Below, piece by piece: positions 34,752-43,743 of a stretch of DNA of 64,000 nucleotides. Each line of letters starts with the position of its first letter. Position 1 is the stretch's first letter. Below the pieces are notes generated by a model. It searched no databases and had not been told where the DNA came from. It saw only the letters and a list, made by a program, of their open reading frames with translations. The stretch covers positions 1-64,000 of the forward strand of contig CAZGPG010000016.1 in the NCBI GenBank assembly GCA_964527735.1, written 5' to 3'. The DNA is from JBEBVQ01 sp964527735. GTDB taxonomy: Bacteria > Bacteroidota > Bacteroidia > Chitinophagales > Chitinophagaceae. The position numbers and the translations under genes were made by a program.

Positions 34752-36488
34752 TTAACGTTGGTTGCTCAACTGCGGATGGGGCGGAGCTACTGTGCTCGGA
34801 CCATCTTCACCCGCCTGAGCGGCACGATACATTACAGAGTTGGGATCACCTGGCTGTCCGTACTGGAAGATAAAGCGATTGCGGTCAACACCATGATTAT
34901 CGCTCATATACTCCTGGATAGCGTTTACACGATCCCAGCTGCGTTGTTGCTGTACCTTGCTTGCATTACCCTGACCGATCAGTACGATCTTACAAGTCGG
35001 GTTAGCCTGCATTTGAGCTGCCAGCGTAGCAAGCTGTGTTTTCATGGCAGCAGTAATGCTACGGCTGCTTCCGGAGAATGTAATATTACCTGCAGAGATA
35101 TTGCTGCACGGAGCGGCAACAGCGTCACAGTTACAGGGACATTCGCCAACACCATCTGCGTCTACCGGCTGACATTCAGTCGGCGTGATCAGTTGTTTAT
35201 CCAGATAGTCAGGTACACCGTCACCATCAGTATCCAGCGGGCAACCGTGGCTGTCAACAGCTACACCTTCCGGAGTTCCGGGACATTTGTCAAACTGGTC
35301 TGCGATACCGTCACCGTCTGCATCAGACAGGATCGGCTCAGGCAGCTTCATATGACGCGGAGCGCTCAATTCACCATACACATGATCCAGCGGATTCAGC
35401 CAGTACAGCGGCTCAACATTTCTCTTGCTGCCAATATTGAAGTTAAGACCCAGAGAAGTATAGTGGATCATATCTTTTCCGACAGTCACAACGGGAGAAC
35501 CACCAACCTGTTCTGCCCAGCGTTGTCCGTCCACCAGATCTTCGCCGCCTGCAAAGGCTGTGATACGATGCTCTATGGACAAATTAACGCGCTTGGAGAA
35601 TTTGATCTGGGTACCTGCGCCAACGCTACCAACCCAGTTAAGCGTCTTTCTATCGTTGAAAATCCTGCGGTTATTGGCCTCGGTTTCAGCAGCAGTTTCA
35701 TACGTTTCATCCATACCATCCAACAGATCTTTTATTACGTTCTTGCGATCTTTATAAGAAATCTGTCCGGTATTGGGATCCAGATATTGGCTGTACACAC
35801 TGGCATACAAAGCTTCATATCCGGTAGTATTATCCTGGAGTGCATTTACCCATGTCTGATAAGCATTGGCGCCCACACCTACATAACCGTAAAAGGCAAC
35901 ACCTACCTTACCGCGATGGAAACGGATATTGTTCGTTGTAGCGATCAAATCCAGGTTCAATTGGTGCGCTTCAGTTCTGTAGTTATAAAATACAGTACTC
36001 ATGGGCTGATATTGATACCCGTTATTCTCACCATTCCATGCAGGATTGTTTCCATGGTTTGTTGCAGGACGGTAGTTCATCCCCTGACCTACTCCATATA
36101 TGTATTGCAACCTGGTAGAAATTGTGTAACCCCAGGATTTACGCACATGACCATGAAATCCATAACCGCCTTTGGTATTTTCCCACAAATACATAGAAGG
36201 CACATCGCCATCTACATTATACAGACCCGCGCCTACACCAATTTCCCACATACTCTTGGGCTTTGCCGGGAATGCATATTGGTGGTTTAAATATTTGCGA
36301 TGCTGTTCGCGACGATGCTTCGGTACATAGGTAGAGTCCAGCACATCGTAACTTTCACCCCGATAAGTCATATCGCGGTTTGTATATTGTGACGCGCCTT
36401 CCTGGCCGCTGCTTTCCTGGGCTGATACCGGCGCTGTAAGCATAACAGAGCACAAGCCCGCTAGTAATAGGTACTTCTTGTTGACCAT
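34752..36488 (-). CDS. OmpA-family outer-membrane protein with thrombospondin type 3 repeats
   Basis: A 578-residue protein from the ATG at 36486-36488, with a signal peptide ending APVSAQ. An N-terminal domain of about 330 residues looks like a beta-barrel (WEIGVGAGLYNVDGD to SLGLNFNIGS). Two thrombospondin type 3 calcium repeats (DADGDGIADQFDKCPGTPEGV, DTDGDGVPDYLDK) are next, then a short Cys-rich patch (GECPCNCDAVAAPC). A C-terminal OmpA-like domain follows (about 455-560). In that domain the peptidoglycan-binding GHTD/GYTD motif reads GQGN, so the key Asp is replaced, while the later Arg region (QQRSWDRVNAIQEYM) remains. It is probably an abundant outer-membrane protein. Confidence 0.9.
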   Translation of the reverse strand: MVNKKYLLLAGLCSVMLTAPVSAQESSGQEGASQYTNRDMTYRGESYDVLDSTYVPKHRREQHRKYLNHQYAFPAKPKSMWEIGVGAGLYNVDGDVPSMYLWENTKGGYGFHGHVRKSWGYTISTRLQYIYGVGQGMNYRPATNHGNNPAWNGENNGYQYQPMSTVFYNYRTEAHQLNLDLIATTNNIRFHRGKVGVAFYGYVGVGANAYQTWVNALQDNTTGYEALYASVYSQYLDPNTGQISYKDRKNVIKDLLDGMDETYETAAETEANNRRIFNDRKTLNWVGSVGAGTQIKFSKRVNLSIEHRITAFAGGEDLVDGQRWAEQVGGSPVVTVGKDMIHYTSLGLNFNIGSKRNVEPLYWLNPLDHVYGELSAPRHMKLPEPILSDADGDGIADQFDKCPGTPEGVAVDSHGCPLDTDGDGVPDYLDKQLITPTECQPVDADGVGECPCNCDAVAAPCSNISAGNITFSGSSRSITAAMKTQLATLAAQMQANPTCKIVLIGQGNASKVQQQRSWDRVNAIQEYMSDNHGVDRNRFIFQYGQPGDPNSVMYRAAQAGEDGPSTVAPPHPQLSNQR

Positions 36489-36534
36489 GACAGATTGTTT
36501 ATGTAAAAAGACTTTTTGGTTAAAAATGATATGA

Positions 36535-36565
36535 CAAAGATAGAGCAGGGTTTTCAAAAAACAAA
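36535..36565 (-). promoter_or_regulatory. Predicted promoter of the OmpA-like gene (full -33/-7 match)
   Basis: On the minus strand TTTG (36562-36565), exactly 19 bases, then TATCTTTG (36535-36542): a complete match to the Bacteroidota consensus. It lies 46 bases before the ATG. The region upstream is A/T-run rich, as in strong promoters. Confidence 0.75.
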
Positions 36566-36703
36566 AAAACGACTATTTTTTATTTCATCAATGCCTGACT
36601 CTCTATGTAACAACGATTGTGCCAAAAAAAAAAAATTATTGATTGAATTAATAAAATCTTCCCCCGACTTTTGTAATCTTGAGTCCGGACATTCGTCATA
36701 TTA

Positions 36704-37666
36704 ATGAAAAGCATAAACAGTGTAATTGGTAATGAACTGGACGCATTCGAACGGAAATTTGCGGCTAACGTAAAGGGTAGCAATTCTTTACTTGACCGTA
36801 TCATGCGTTTTATCATCCGCCGGAAAGGTAAGCAGATGAGGCCTATGTTCGTATTGCTTTCGGCCAAAATAGCAGGGGGTATCACAGAAGGTACCTACCG
36901 CGCGGCATCTCTTATTGAGCTGCTCCATACTGCCACCCTGGTACATGATGATGTGGTAGATAATGCTATGGTTCGTAGAAATTTTTTCTCAATAAACGCA
37001 TTGTGGAAAAATAAGATTGCTGTGCTCGTAGGTGATTATCTGCTGGCCAAAGGCCTCCTGTTGTCTGTTGATCATGAAGATTATAAGATATTGCAGATCA
37101 CTTCCCGCGCTGTAAAAGAGATCAGCGAAGGTGAATTGTTACAAATGGAAAAAGCCAGGAAACTGGATATCAGTGAAGATGTATATTTCGAGATCATCAA
37201 AGCAAAAACAGCCTCGCTCCTTTCAGCCGCCTGTGCTGCAGGCGCTTATTCATCCGCCGGCGACAACACCGAAACAGAACGCTTCAGGCTCTTCGGAGAA
37301 AAAGTTGGCATCGCCTTTCAGATAAAAGATGATCTCTTTGATTATGGTGCAGATAAAATAGGTAAGCCGACAGGCATTGATATTAAAGAGAAAAAAATGA
37401 CCCTGCCGCTTATATATACCCTGCAGCATGCAGACCGGGAGACGCGGAGAAAGATTATCTACATCATTAAAAACAACAGCACAGACCGGCGGAAGGTAGC
37501 AGAAGTTATTAATACGGTACAACAATCCGGAGGTATCGGATATGCTACCCGGAAAATGAAAGAATATCAGCAGGAAGCCATACAGATATTGCACCATTAT
37601 CCGGACACGCCTGCCCGCCAGGCCATGGAGGAACTGGTAAACTATGTTATAGAACGGGAGTACTGA
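36704..37666 (+). CDS. Polyprenyl diphosphate synthase (octaprenyl type)
   Basis: A 320-residue trans-isoprenyl diphosphate synthase. The first aspartate-rich motif is HDDVVDNAMVRR (DDVVD at 82-86) and the second lies in FQIKDDLFDYG. KGKQMRPMFVLLSAK is the substrate-binding Lys/Arg block. The length and the residues before the first motif suit a long-chain (C35-C40) enzyme that makes the menaquinone side chain, which would supply the quinol oxidised by alternative complex III; the chain length is inferred. It is followed by uvrA 55 bases later. Confidence 0.92.
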   Translation: MKSINSVIGNELDAFERKFAANVKGSNSLLDRIMRFIIRRKGKQMRPMFVLLSAKIAGGITEGTYRAASLIELLHTATLVHDDVVDNAMVRRNFFSINALWKNKIAVLVGDYLLAKGLLLSVDHEDYKILQITSRAVKEISEGELLQMEKARKLDISEDVYFEIIKAKTASLLSAACAAGAYSSAGDNTETERFRLFGEKVGIAFQIKDDLFDYGADKIGKPTGIDIKEKKMTLPLIYTLQHADRETRRKIIYIIKNNSTDRRKVAEVINTVQQSGGIGYATRKMKEYQQEAIQILHHYPDTPARQAMEELVNYVIEREY

Positions 37667-37721
37667 TTGTCCTGCGCATGCATCCGGCAGGTTCTTATTA
37701 ACTTGCAGGGATTTTATACGT

Positions 37722-40568
37722 ATGAGCACACACGCAACAGCCAGTGAAGGATATATAGAGGTATTAGGTGCAAAAGTGCACAATCTGAAAAATATTGATG
37801 TACGCATCCCTAAAAACAAACTGGTAGTCATTACCGGTATCAGCGGCAGCGGAAAGTCATCCCTTGCTTTTGACACCATCTTTGCCGAAGGACAACGCCG
37901 CTATATGGAGAGCTTTGCCGCCTATGCACGCCAGTTCATGGGTGATATTGAACGGCCCGATGTAGACAAGATCACCGGCCTCTCGCCGGTTATCTCCATT
38001 GAGCAGAAAACCACCAACCGGAATCCAAGATCTACCGTAGGTACCGTAACAGAAGTCTACGACTTTTTACGTCTGCTCTATGCCCGTACAGGAGAAGCGT
38101 ACTCCTATAATACGGGAAAGAAAATGACGAAGTTCAGTGAAGCGGAGATTATAGCGCATATCAGGGAACATTTTAACGGGAAAAGAATCATACTGCTGGC
38201 GCCTCTGATACGCGGGCGCAAAGGTCACTACCGTGAACTTTTCGAGCAGCTCCGCAAACAGGGATACCTGAAAGTACGCATAGACGGAACCATACAGGAC
38301 ATGAAAGACCGGATGCAGCTCGACCGGTATAAGATCCATGATATAGAATTGGTGGTAGACCGGCTGGTGGTGCAGGACGACGCTAAAACCCGCCTGGCAC
38401 AAAGCGTGCAGAAAACCCTTCAGACAGGCAAAGACCTGATATTCGTGCTCGATGCAGACACGGATACAATGGCGCAATACAGCAAACAGCTGATGTGCGC
38501 TGATACCGGTATTTCTTACGAAGAACCTTCGCCTAATACTTTTTCCTTCAACTCTCCTTACGGCGCCTGCCCTCATTGCAAGGGGCTTGGCAGCATCTAT
38601 CAGATCAATATGGAAGAGGTGATCCCCGATGATACCAGAAGCCTTAATGACGGCGGCATTGCGCCTCTGGGCGCAGAAAGGGAAGCCTGGGCCTGGCAAC
38701 TGGCGCAGGCGGCGGCAAAAAAACATAAAATACCATTGAATGTCCCCGTTAAGCAGATAGCGCCGGCACAGCTTAACATCATACTTTACGGAAACGAAGA
38801 AGGAAACATTACGTACACCGAAGAAGGAAACACACAAGCAACACTGCCGCAGCAATACGAAGGTGTTGTCAATATGATACTGCGCTGGTTTCATGAAACC
38901 ACGTCGGAAGCCATACGCGACTGGGCTGAAGGTTATATGCAATTACAAACCTGTCCCGCATGCGATGGCGCCCGGCTCAAAAAGGAAAGTCTTTGGTTCC
39001 GGATAGACAATACCGATATCGCAACCCTTGCTCAAAAATCATTACAGGAGGCGGCAGCATGGTTCCAGGACCTTGATCACAGACTCAGCGAACGGCAACA
39101 GGTAATTGCACGGGATATTCTTAAAGAGATCCGGGAGCGTCTGCGCTTCCTGCTGGATGTCGGGCTGCACTATCTCACGCTAAGCCGGCCCTCCCGCACG
39201 CTCAGCGGCGGAGAGTCGCAGCGTATCCGTCTCGCCACGCAGATCGGTTCGCAACTGACCGGCATTACCTATATCCTCGATGAGCCCAGCATAGGCCTGC
39301 ATCAGCGCGACAACCACCGGCTGATCCAGGCGCTCCGCAATCTGCGCGACGGCGGCAACTCCGTACTCGTCGTTGAGCACGACAAAGACATCATGCTCGC
39401 TGCCGACTATCTTATTGACATTGGCCCTGCGGCAGGCTACCATGGCGGGAGGATCGTAAGCCAGGGCACGCCCGGCGAGGTGGTCAAAGATAATACGACT
39501 ACAGCCGGATTTCTGAACAATACGCTGAAAATCGCCATCCCGGAAGAACGACGTAAAGGCAACGGGAAAACGCTGACCTTAAAAGGCGCACAGGGGAATA
39601 ACCTGAAAAATGTAAATCTTACCTTACCCCTCGGCACGTTTACATGTGTCAGCGGCGTATCCGGCAGCGGTAAAAGCACGCTGATCAACGAAACGCTGTA
39701 TCCCCTTCTCGGCAAACACTGCTATCACAATTTCAAACAGCAACCGATGCCCTATAAGTCCATCAGCGGACTGGAGCATATCGACAAGGTTATTGAAATA
39801 GACCAAAGCCCCATTGGTCGGACCCCACGCAGCAATCCCGCTACTTACTGCGGATTTTTCAATGAGATACGCCAGCTTTTCGCCCAGGTGCCGGAAGCGA
39901 AAATACGTGGTTACAATGCCGGCAGGTTTTCTTTCAACGTAAAAACAGGACGCTGTGAAACCTGCCAGGGAAGCGGTATGCGTGTGATCGAAATGAACTT
40001 CCTGCCCGATGTATATGTGCCGTGCGAAAAGTGCAACGGGAAACGTTATAACAGGGAAACCCTTGAAATACGGTATAAAGGAAAATCCATCGCAGACATA
40101 CTGGAGATGACCGTAGATGATGCCGTGGGCTTTTTTACCAATGTCCACTACCTGCACCGGAAAATAAAAACGCTTCAGGATGTAGGGCTTGGATACATTA
40201 CACTCGGGCAGAACGCCGTAACGCTCAGCGGCGGTGAAGCGCAACGTGTAAAGCTGGCTACCGAACTTTCCAAACGCGACACCGGACAAACCATATACAT
40301 CCTCGACGAACCTACGACAGGATTACACTTCCAGGATATCGAACATTTGCTCAATGTGCTCAACCGGCTTGTGGACAGAGGGAATACCGTATTGGTGATC
40401 GAGCATAACCTCGATGTGATCAAAGTTGCCGATTACCTCATCGACATGGGTCCCGAAGGCGGAAACGGCGGTGGTCAGATTTTAGGCGCCGGCACACCGG
40501 AAACCATTGCCGGCATACCCGAAAGCCATACCGGCCACTACCTGAAGGAAGAATTAATACCGTCGTAG
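37722..40568 (+). CDS. uvrA: Excinuclease ABC subunit UvrA
   Basis: A 948-residue UvrA with two ABC ATPase halves. Walker A motifs are GISGSGKSS (39-47) and GVSGSGKST near 646. Signature motifs LSGGESQRIRLA and LSGGEAQRVKLA, and zinc modules with CPHCKGLG, CPACDGARL and the CETCQGSGMR/CEKCNGKRY pair, are all present. It recognises bulky DNA lesions with UvrB in nucleotide excision repair. Length and motif set are complete. Its stop codon is part of a perfect palindrome that separates it from the convergent protease gene. Confidence 0.98.
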   Translation: MSTHATASEGYIEVLGAKVHNLKNIDVRIPKNKLVVITGISGSGKSSLAFDTIFAEGQRRYMESFAAYARQFMGDIERPDVDKITGLSPVISIEQKTTNRNPRSTVGTVTEVYDFLRLLYARTGEAYSYNTGKKMTKFSEAEIIAHIREHFNGKRIILLAPLIRGRKGHYRELFEQLRKQGYLKVRIDGTIQDMKDRMQLDRYKIHDIELVVDRLVVQDDAKTRLAQSVQKTLQTGKDLIFVLDADTDTMAQYSKQLMCADTGISYEEPSPNTFSFNSPYGACPHCKGLGSIYQINMEEVIPDDTRSLNDGGIAPLGAEREAWAWQLAQAAAKKHKIPLNVPVKQIAPAQLNIILYGNEEGNITYTEEGNTQATLPQQYEGVVNMILRWFHETTSEAIRDWAEGYMQLQTCPACDGARLKKESLWFRIDNTDIATLAQKSLQEAAAWFQDLDHRLSERQQVIARDILKEIRERLRFLLDVGLHYLTLSRPSRTLSGGESQRIRLATQIGSQLTGITYILDEPSIGLHQRDNHRLIQALRNLRDGGNSVLVVEHDKDIMLAADYLIDIGPAAGYHGGRIVSQGTPGEVVKDNTTTAGFLNNTLKIAIPEERRKGNGKTLTLKGAQGNNLKNVNLTLPLGTFTCVSGVSGSGKSTLINETLYPLLGKHCYHNFKQQPMPYKSISGLEHIDKVIEIDQSPIGRTPRSNPATYCGFFNEIRQLFAQVPEAKIRGYNAGRFSFNVKTGRCETCQGSGMRVIEMNFLPDVYVPCEKCNGKRYNRETLEIRYKGKSIADILEMTVDDAVGFFTNVHYLHRKIKTLQDVGLGYITLGQNAVTLSGGEAQRVKLATELSKRDTGQTIYILDEPTTGLHFQDIEHLLNVLNRLVDRGNTVLVIEHNLDVIKVADYLIDMGPEGGNGGGQILGAGTPETIAGIPESHTGHYLKEELIPS

Positions 40569-40592
40569 AGACGCGATTTATCGCGTCTCTAC
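40565..40592. terminator. Perfect 28-bp palindrome GTAGAGACGCGAT-type, overlapping the uvrA stop codon
   Basis: GTAGAGACGCGAT, two bases, then the exact reverse complement (13-bp arms). It includes the uvrA stop codon (40566-40568) and ends 4 bases before the stop codon of the convergent metalloprotease gene. It resembles the GTAGAGACGCGA-type palindromes I know as dispersed repeats in several bacterial phyla. Confidence 0.75.
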
Positions 40593-40596
40593 ATTA

Positions 40597-42840
40597 TCAT
40601 TGTATAACCACCCGTTTGGTAATCTGTCCCCTGCCTGCAACATCAGAAAAACGAAAATAATAAACACCCCTGCTCCACGCTGATACGGGCACATTAAGCT
40701 CTTTATACAGTTCTCCCGACCAGATCATCTGGCCCTGCACATTATATGCAGCAGCACGCAACAGCGCGCCTGACTGTGGTTTCAGATACAGTTCTGAATG
40801 TGCGGGCACGGGAAATATACTTACAATATCTGTTGGCAGGTTTACAGAGCGGATACTGCCGGGGAACGGCAGGTTATCATCATGCTCTATCGTAAAATTC
40901 TCGTTACTGATATCAAAGAATACATTCCCCTTCGCTTTTACCTTGATCCGCGCGGCAGACGTAGTATTCACATTCGGCACCGTGATAACAGCAGATCCGG
41001 TATTCGGTAAGGCGGAAGCTACGGGCACCGGATATGTGTACCCGCCATCAACAGAAAGATATATATCCACCAGATTGCAGCCAACAGGCGCCACATCCGT
41101 ACCACCAACATCCCAGCTTACTGTTTGCATACTGCCCCCTGCCCAGGTTACAGTGGCAGCATCCGGCATGGTGACTTTAAACGGCGCTGTAGTGCGGACT
41201 ACATGCAGCATTACATGATCGTTAGGAAAATTGAAACTTCCCAACCCGTTATGTATATTCCTTACCGTTAGCCGGAACCGGAGCTGGCGGGCAGTATCCG
41301 GTAATTTCTCTCCCGTGTAAGCAGTGATATTGTTTACCAGTTGCGGTAACGCCGGGAATACGCGTACCGGTGATGTATCCGGAGTAAAAGAACGGAAGAG
41401 GGGCGCTGTAAGGCGCGACTGTGTCCACAAAAATTCCGTAGTGCTCAGATCCCATTCTTCCCAGCACCATGTTTGTCCGTTTACCGGTTGGGGAGCCGGA
41501 AGCTCAAAAGGAGTAAGAAAAGGAATATTATAAGCAGACGCAAAAACAGGAAGGGACGGTGGTGTTTGTCCGGTAGCGGATGCTGTGCCACATCCTCCTC
41601 CTCCGGATTCAAGGAATGCAGCAATCTGCTCCAGGCTCCGCGCGTGAAAATACACATCGCCTTGTGATTGAAGATTGTCTGATCCGCATAAGCCGGCATA
41701 CCCCATAACCGTTGACCCGCTACCCGGTTCATAAGCAGAAGCAGCAACACGGTTGCCGTTGCCGCAGGCGCTTTGAACAGAATTAAAGGTGTGGTCTGCA
41801 CCAAACTGATGCCCGACCTCATGCGCCACATAATCTATGTCAAATGCGTCTCCCTGGGGATTTTGCGCGCCCGTTACACCCATTGCCTTCTTAAACGGAT
41901 CACATACGCTTCCCTTCTGAGCTACCCCGCCGCCGCCGGTGCTGAACACATGACCGATATCATACCCCGATGTACCGATACGTTCGTCTGTTTCGATCTG
42001 GTTTTGTGCCATCAGTGCATATCCGTTGTTATTGTTGTAGGGGTCCGTAGTTCCATTCAGGAAGATCAGCGTATCTGTTTGCGCCACCAGTTGCATCGTT
42101 ACAGCCAGCTCCCGCTCATATACACCGTTCACGCGGTTGAGCGAAACGATCATCCGCGCCAGAACCGCCGCTTTGGAAGGATTCGGACCGGCCACTGCCA
42201 CCGCATATTCACCGGTACAGGCCAGTGCCAGCCGGTACGTACGTTTAATGCTTCCGTGCAAACGCCATGAACGGTCATGGTCACCATCCGGAATCTTGGC
42301 CGCCGGAATATCATCCGTATAACAACTCATGTAATCCGTTTTGTATCGTATACAATCCTTTTTATAATACACCTGGTAATAGCCATCGTCTCCATTATTA
42401 AGCGGGTCTATAAGCCAGGTATCCGGACCATTATAAATCATGGCATGAAACCCTGCGAGCGTATAATCCAGCTTGGCAGTGACTGCCGGGTCATCAACAG
42501 CTACCGCATTATACGTACGGATATACGGATACCTGGCTGCAAGCTCAGGCTCCATAATATATGTCTGCCACACGCGGAATGAACGAAGGCTTCCATCCGG
42601 CGCCGGCAAATCCAGAACCAGCGCCATATCCGGCTTATCCGGCAAAGCACGTAATACGGATTGCATAGCGGCGGCGCGGAGATGAAATACTTTGTATTGC
42701 TGCACCAGCCGTACCGGATCATTATCGGGAATATCTGCCGCTGCCTCCTGCCATAATAAGTTGTAATACCCTGCATAGCCGGTTTGAGCAAACAGGAGCG
42801 ACAATACAAATAGCAGGATAGCGCGCGTCTTTTTCATCAT
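40597..42840 (-). CDS. Reprolysin-like (M12B-type) zinc metalloprotease, T9SS substrate
   Basis: A 747-residue secreted protease. A signal peptide (about 1-23) is followed by a propeptide region (about 25-185) and a catalytic domain with the extended zinc motif HEVGHQFGADH near residue 340. Downstream domains include a fibronectin-like section with TVSWDVGGTDV. A type A T9SS sorting domain closes it (VSIFPVPAHSELYL to ITKRVVIQ). The propeptide block 75-162 contains LDLP, LAARYP, KLDY and YQVYYKKD. A lipoprotein whose stop codon lies 3 bases upstream of this ATG repeats that block, so the pair forms an operon. It should be exported to the cell surface or medium and activated by propeptide removal. 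Confidence 0.92.
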   Translation of the reverse strand: MMKKTRAILLFVLSLLFAQTGYAGYYNLLWQEAAADIPDNDPVRLVQQYKVFHLRAAAMQSVLRALPDKPDMALVLDLPAPDGSLRSFRVWQTYIMEPELAARYPYIRTYNAVAVDDPAVTAKLDYTLAGFHAMIYNGPDTWLIDPLNNGDDGYYQVYYKKDCIRYKTDYMSCYTDDIPAAKIPDGDHDRSWRLHGSIKRTYRLALACTGEYAVAVAGPNPSKAAVLARMIVSLNRVNGVYERELAVTMQLVAQTDTLIFLNGTTDPYNNNNGYALMAQNQIETDERIGTSGYDIGHVFSTGGGGVAQKGSVCDPFKKAMGVTGAQNPQGDAFDIDYVAHEVGHQFGADHTFNSVQSACGNGNRVAASAYEPGSGSTVMGYAGLCGSDNLQSQGDVYFHARSLEQIAAFLESGGGGCGTASATGQTPPSLPVFASAYNIPFLTPFELPAPQPVNGQTWCWEEWDLSTTEFLWTQSRLTAPLFRSFTPDTSPVRVFPALPQLVNNITAYTGEKLPDTARQLRFRLTVRNIHNGLGSFNFPNDHVMLHVVRTTAPFKVTMPDAATVTWAGGSMQTVSWDVGGTDVAPVGCNLVDIYLSVDGGYTYPVPVASALPNTGSAVITVPNVNTTSAARIKVKAKGNVFFDISNENFTIEHDDNLPFPGSIRSVNLPTDIVSIFPVPAHSELYLKPQSGALLRAAAYNVQGQMIWSGELYKELNVPVSAWSRGVYYFRFSDVAGRGQITKRVVIQ

Positions 42841-42843
42841 GCA

Positions 42844-43464
42844 TTATCTGATCGGTAACGGAGCTGCAAGCTCCTGCATACGGGGATTTATTTTTTGCTC
42901 AAAAGGCTCTTTGATCTCACGGCTATCCTGTTTGTGATACACAATGTACACTATACCGCTTTTTGTTGGTACGGGAGCTACCAGATATACCGCAGCACCC
43001 CAGGTAATCTCGGCACGCATAGAATGCCCGTCATAATCCAGGCGGATACCGGCTCCCGGATTATGAATGGCATGTCCTTTTAAGGAAACCAGCCGGGGAT
43101 ATTTATCTGCCAGTCCTTCCGTCAGTGTGCCGGAGTTATTTACTTCGAAATACTGGCAACCCGGCGTGCCCGGCAACGGAACGGAAAAAGATGATTTTAT
43201 GCCTCGTATACGGCTATAGGAAAAAAACGAATCCAGCTGATCCCCGTTGATTATATAGCCCCGTGAACGGGGAGGTAGTGTATCTGCGATTTGCTGCGGC
43301 ACAACGGTTTGCCGCCAGGATATAACCGGCTCACCGGGCTTGAGTGGAATGCTGGCACACTCTTCCTGCGCAGCCTTGCCCGATATATTATTACGGGTAG
43401 CGCTGCAACCGGACATCAACAATGCACCAGATAAACAGCCTGTTAACAGTATTCGGATCGTCAT
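42844..43464 (-). CDS. Lipoprotein resembling the propeptide of the adjacent T9SS metalloprotease
   Basis: A 206-residue lipoprotein from the ATG at 43462-43464; an in-frame TTG 6 bases upstream is less likely. The lipobox is LLMSGC with lipidated Cys20. Residues 118-180 align without gaps to protease residues 100-162, with 19 identities in 63: LA..YP, then A and P, then LDY, A.I, G, L..P and Y.VY.K.D. An upstream LP...(F.V) match extends it with one gap. No catalytic motif or T9SS signal is present. The gene ends 3 bases before the protease ATG and is surely co-transcribed. I infer a free-standing, membrane-anchored prodomain acting as inhibitor, chaperone or docking partner. No established family name is known to me. 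Confidence 0.8.
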   Translation of the reverse strand: MTIRILLTGCLSGALLMSGCSATRNNISGKAAQEECASIPLKPGEPVISWRQTVVPQQIADTLPPRSRGYIINGDQLDSFFSYSRIRGIKSSFSVPLPGTPGCQYFEVNNSGTLTEGLADKYPRLVSLKGHAIHNPGAGIRLDYDGHSMRAEITWGAAVYLVAPVPTKSGIVYIVYHKQDSREIKEPFEQKINPRMQELAAPLPIR

Positions 43465-43518
43465 AGTCAAAATAGATGATTACAGCGAAAATACATATTA
43501 TTCAACTGATGAAACGCG

Positions 43519-43672
43519 ACATCCCCCCCATTCCCCCTTCGACGGGGGACGATCACTAAGAGCACGATCATAGCTGGTAAGCGACAACAATACTTAGTAC
43601 TCTTATCAACATATATACAAAAAAAGAGAACGAACTGATCGTCTCCCTTTGAAGGGAGAATGTGAGGGATGT
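43519..43672. repeat. 154-base element with 36-base inverted arms, each arm itself a hairpin
   Basis: Arms 43519-43554 and 43637-43672 are imperfect reverse complements beginning ACATCCC and ending GACGATC. Inside each arm is a smaller stem (CCCCCTTCGACGGGGG on the left, TCTCCCTTTGAAGGGAGA on the right). The 82-base middle carries a further weak pairing (CTAAGAG with TACTCTTA). No open frame is present. It lies between the SGNH hydrolase gene and the lipoprotein gene, both on the minus strand, and resembles a small non-autonomous palindromic element. Confidence 0.6.
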
Positions 43673-43743
43673 AATTAAAACAGACTGAAAATCACCAACT
43701 TTAACTGTGTGGGCTGTGTAACCATTTTAACAATTTCTGAAAG

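Noticed and set aside
34758..36290. Long open frame (510 codons) on the plus strand opposite the OmpA-like gene
   Set aside because: It is a mirror of the well-supported minus-strand gene, has no recognisable domain or signal, and has skewed composition.
36516..36704. Small plus-strand frame between the OmpA-like gene and the polyprenyl synthase
   Set aside because: It runs through the predicted OmpA promoter and a poly-A tract; composition is low-complexity.
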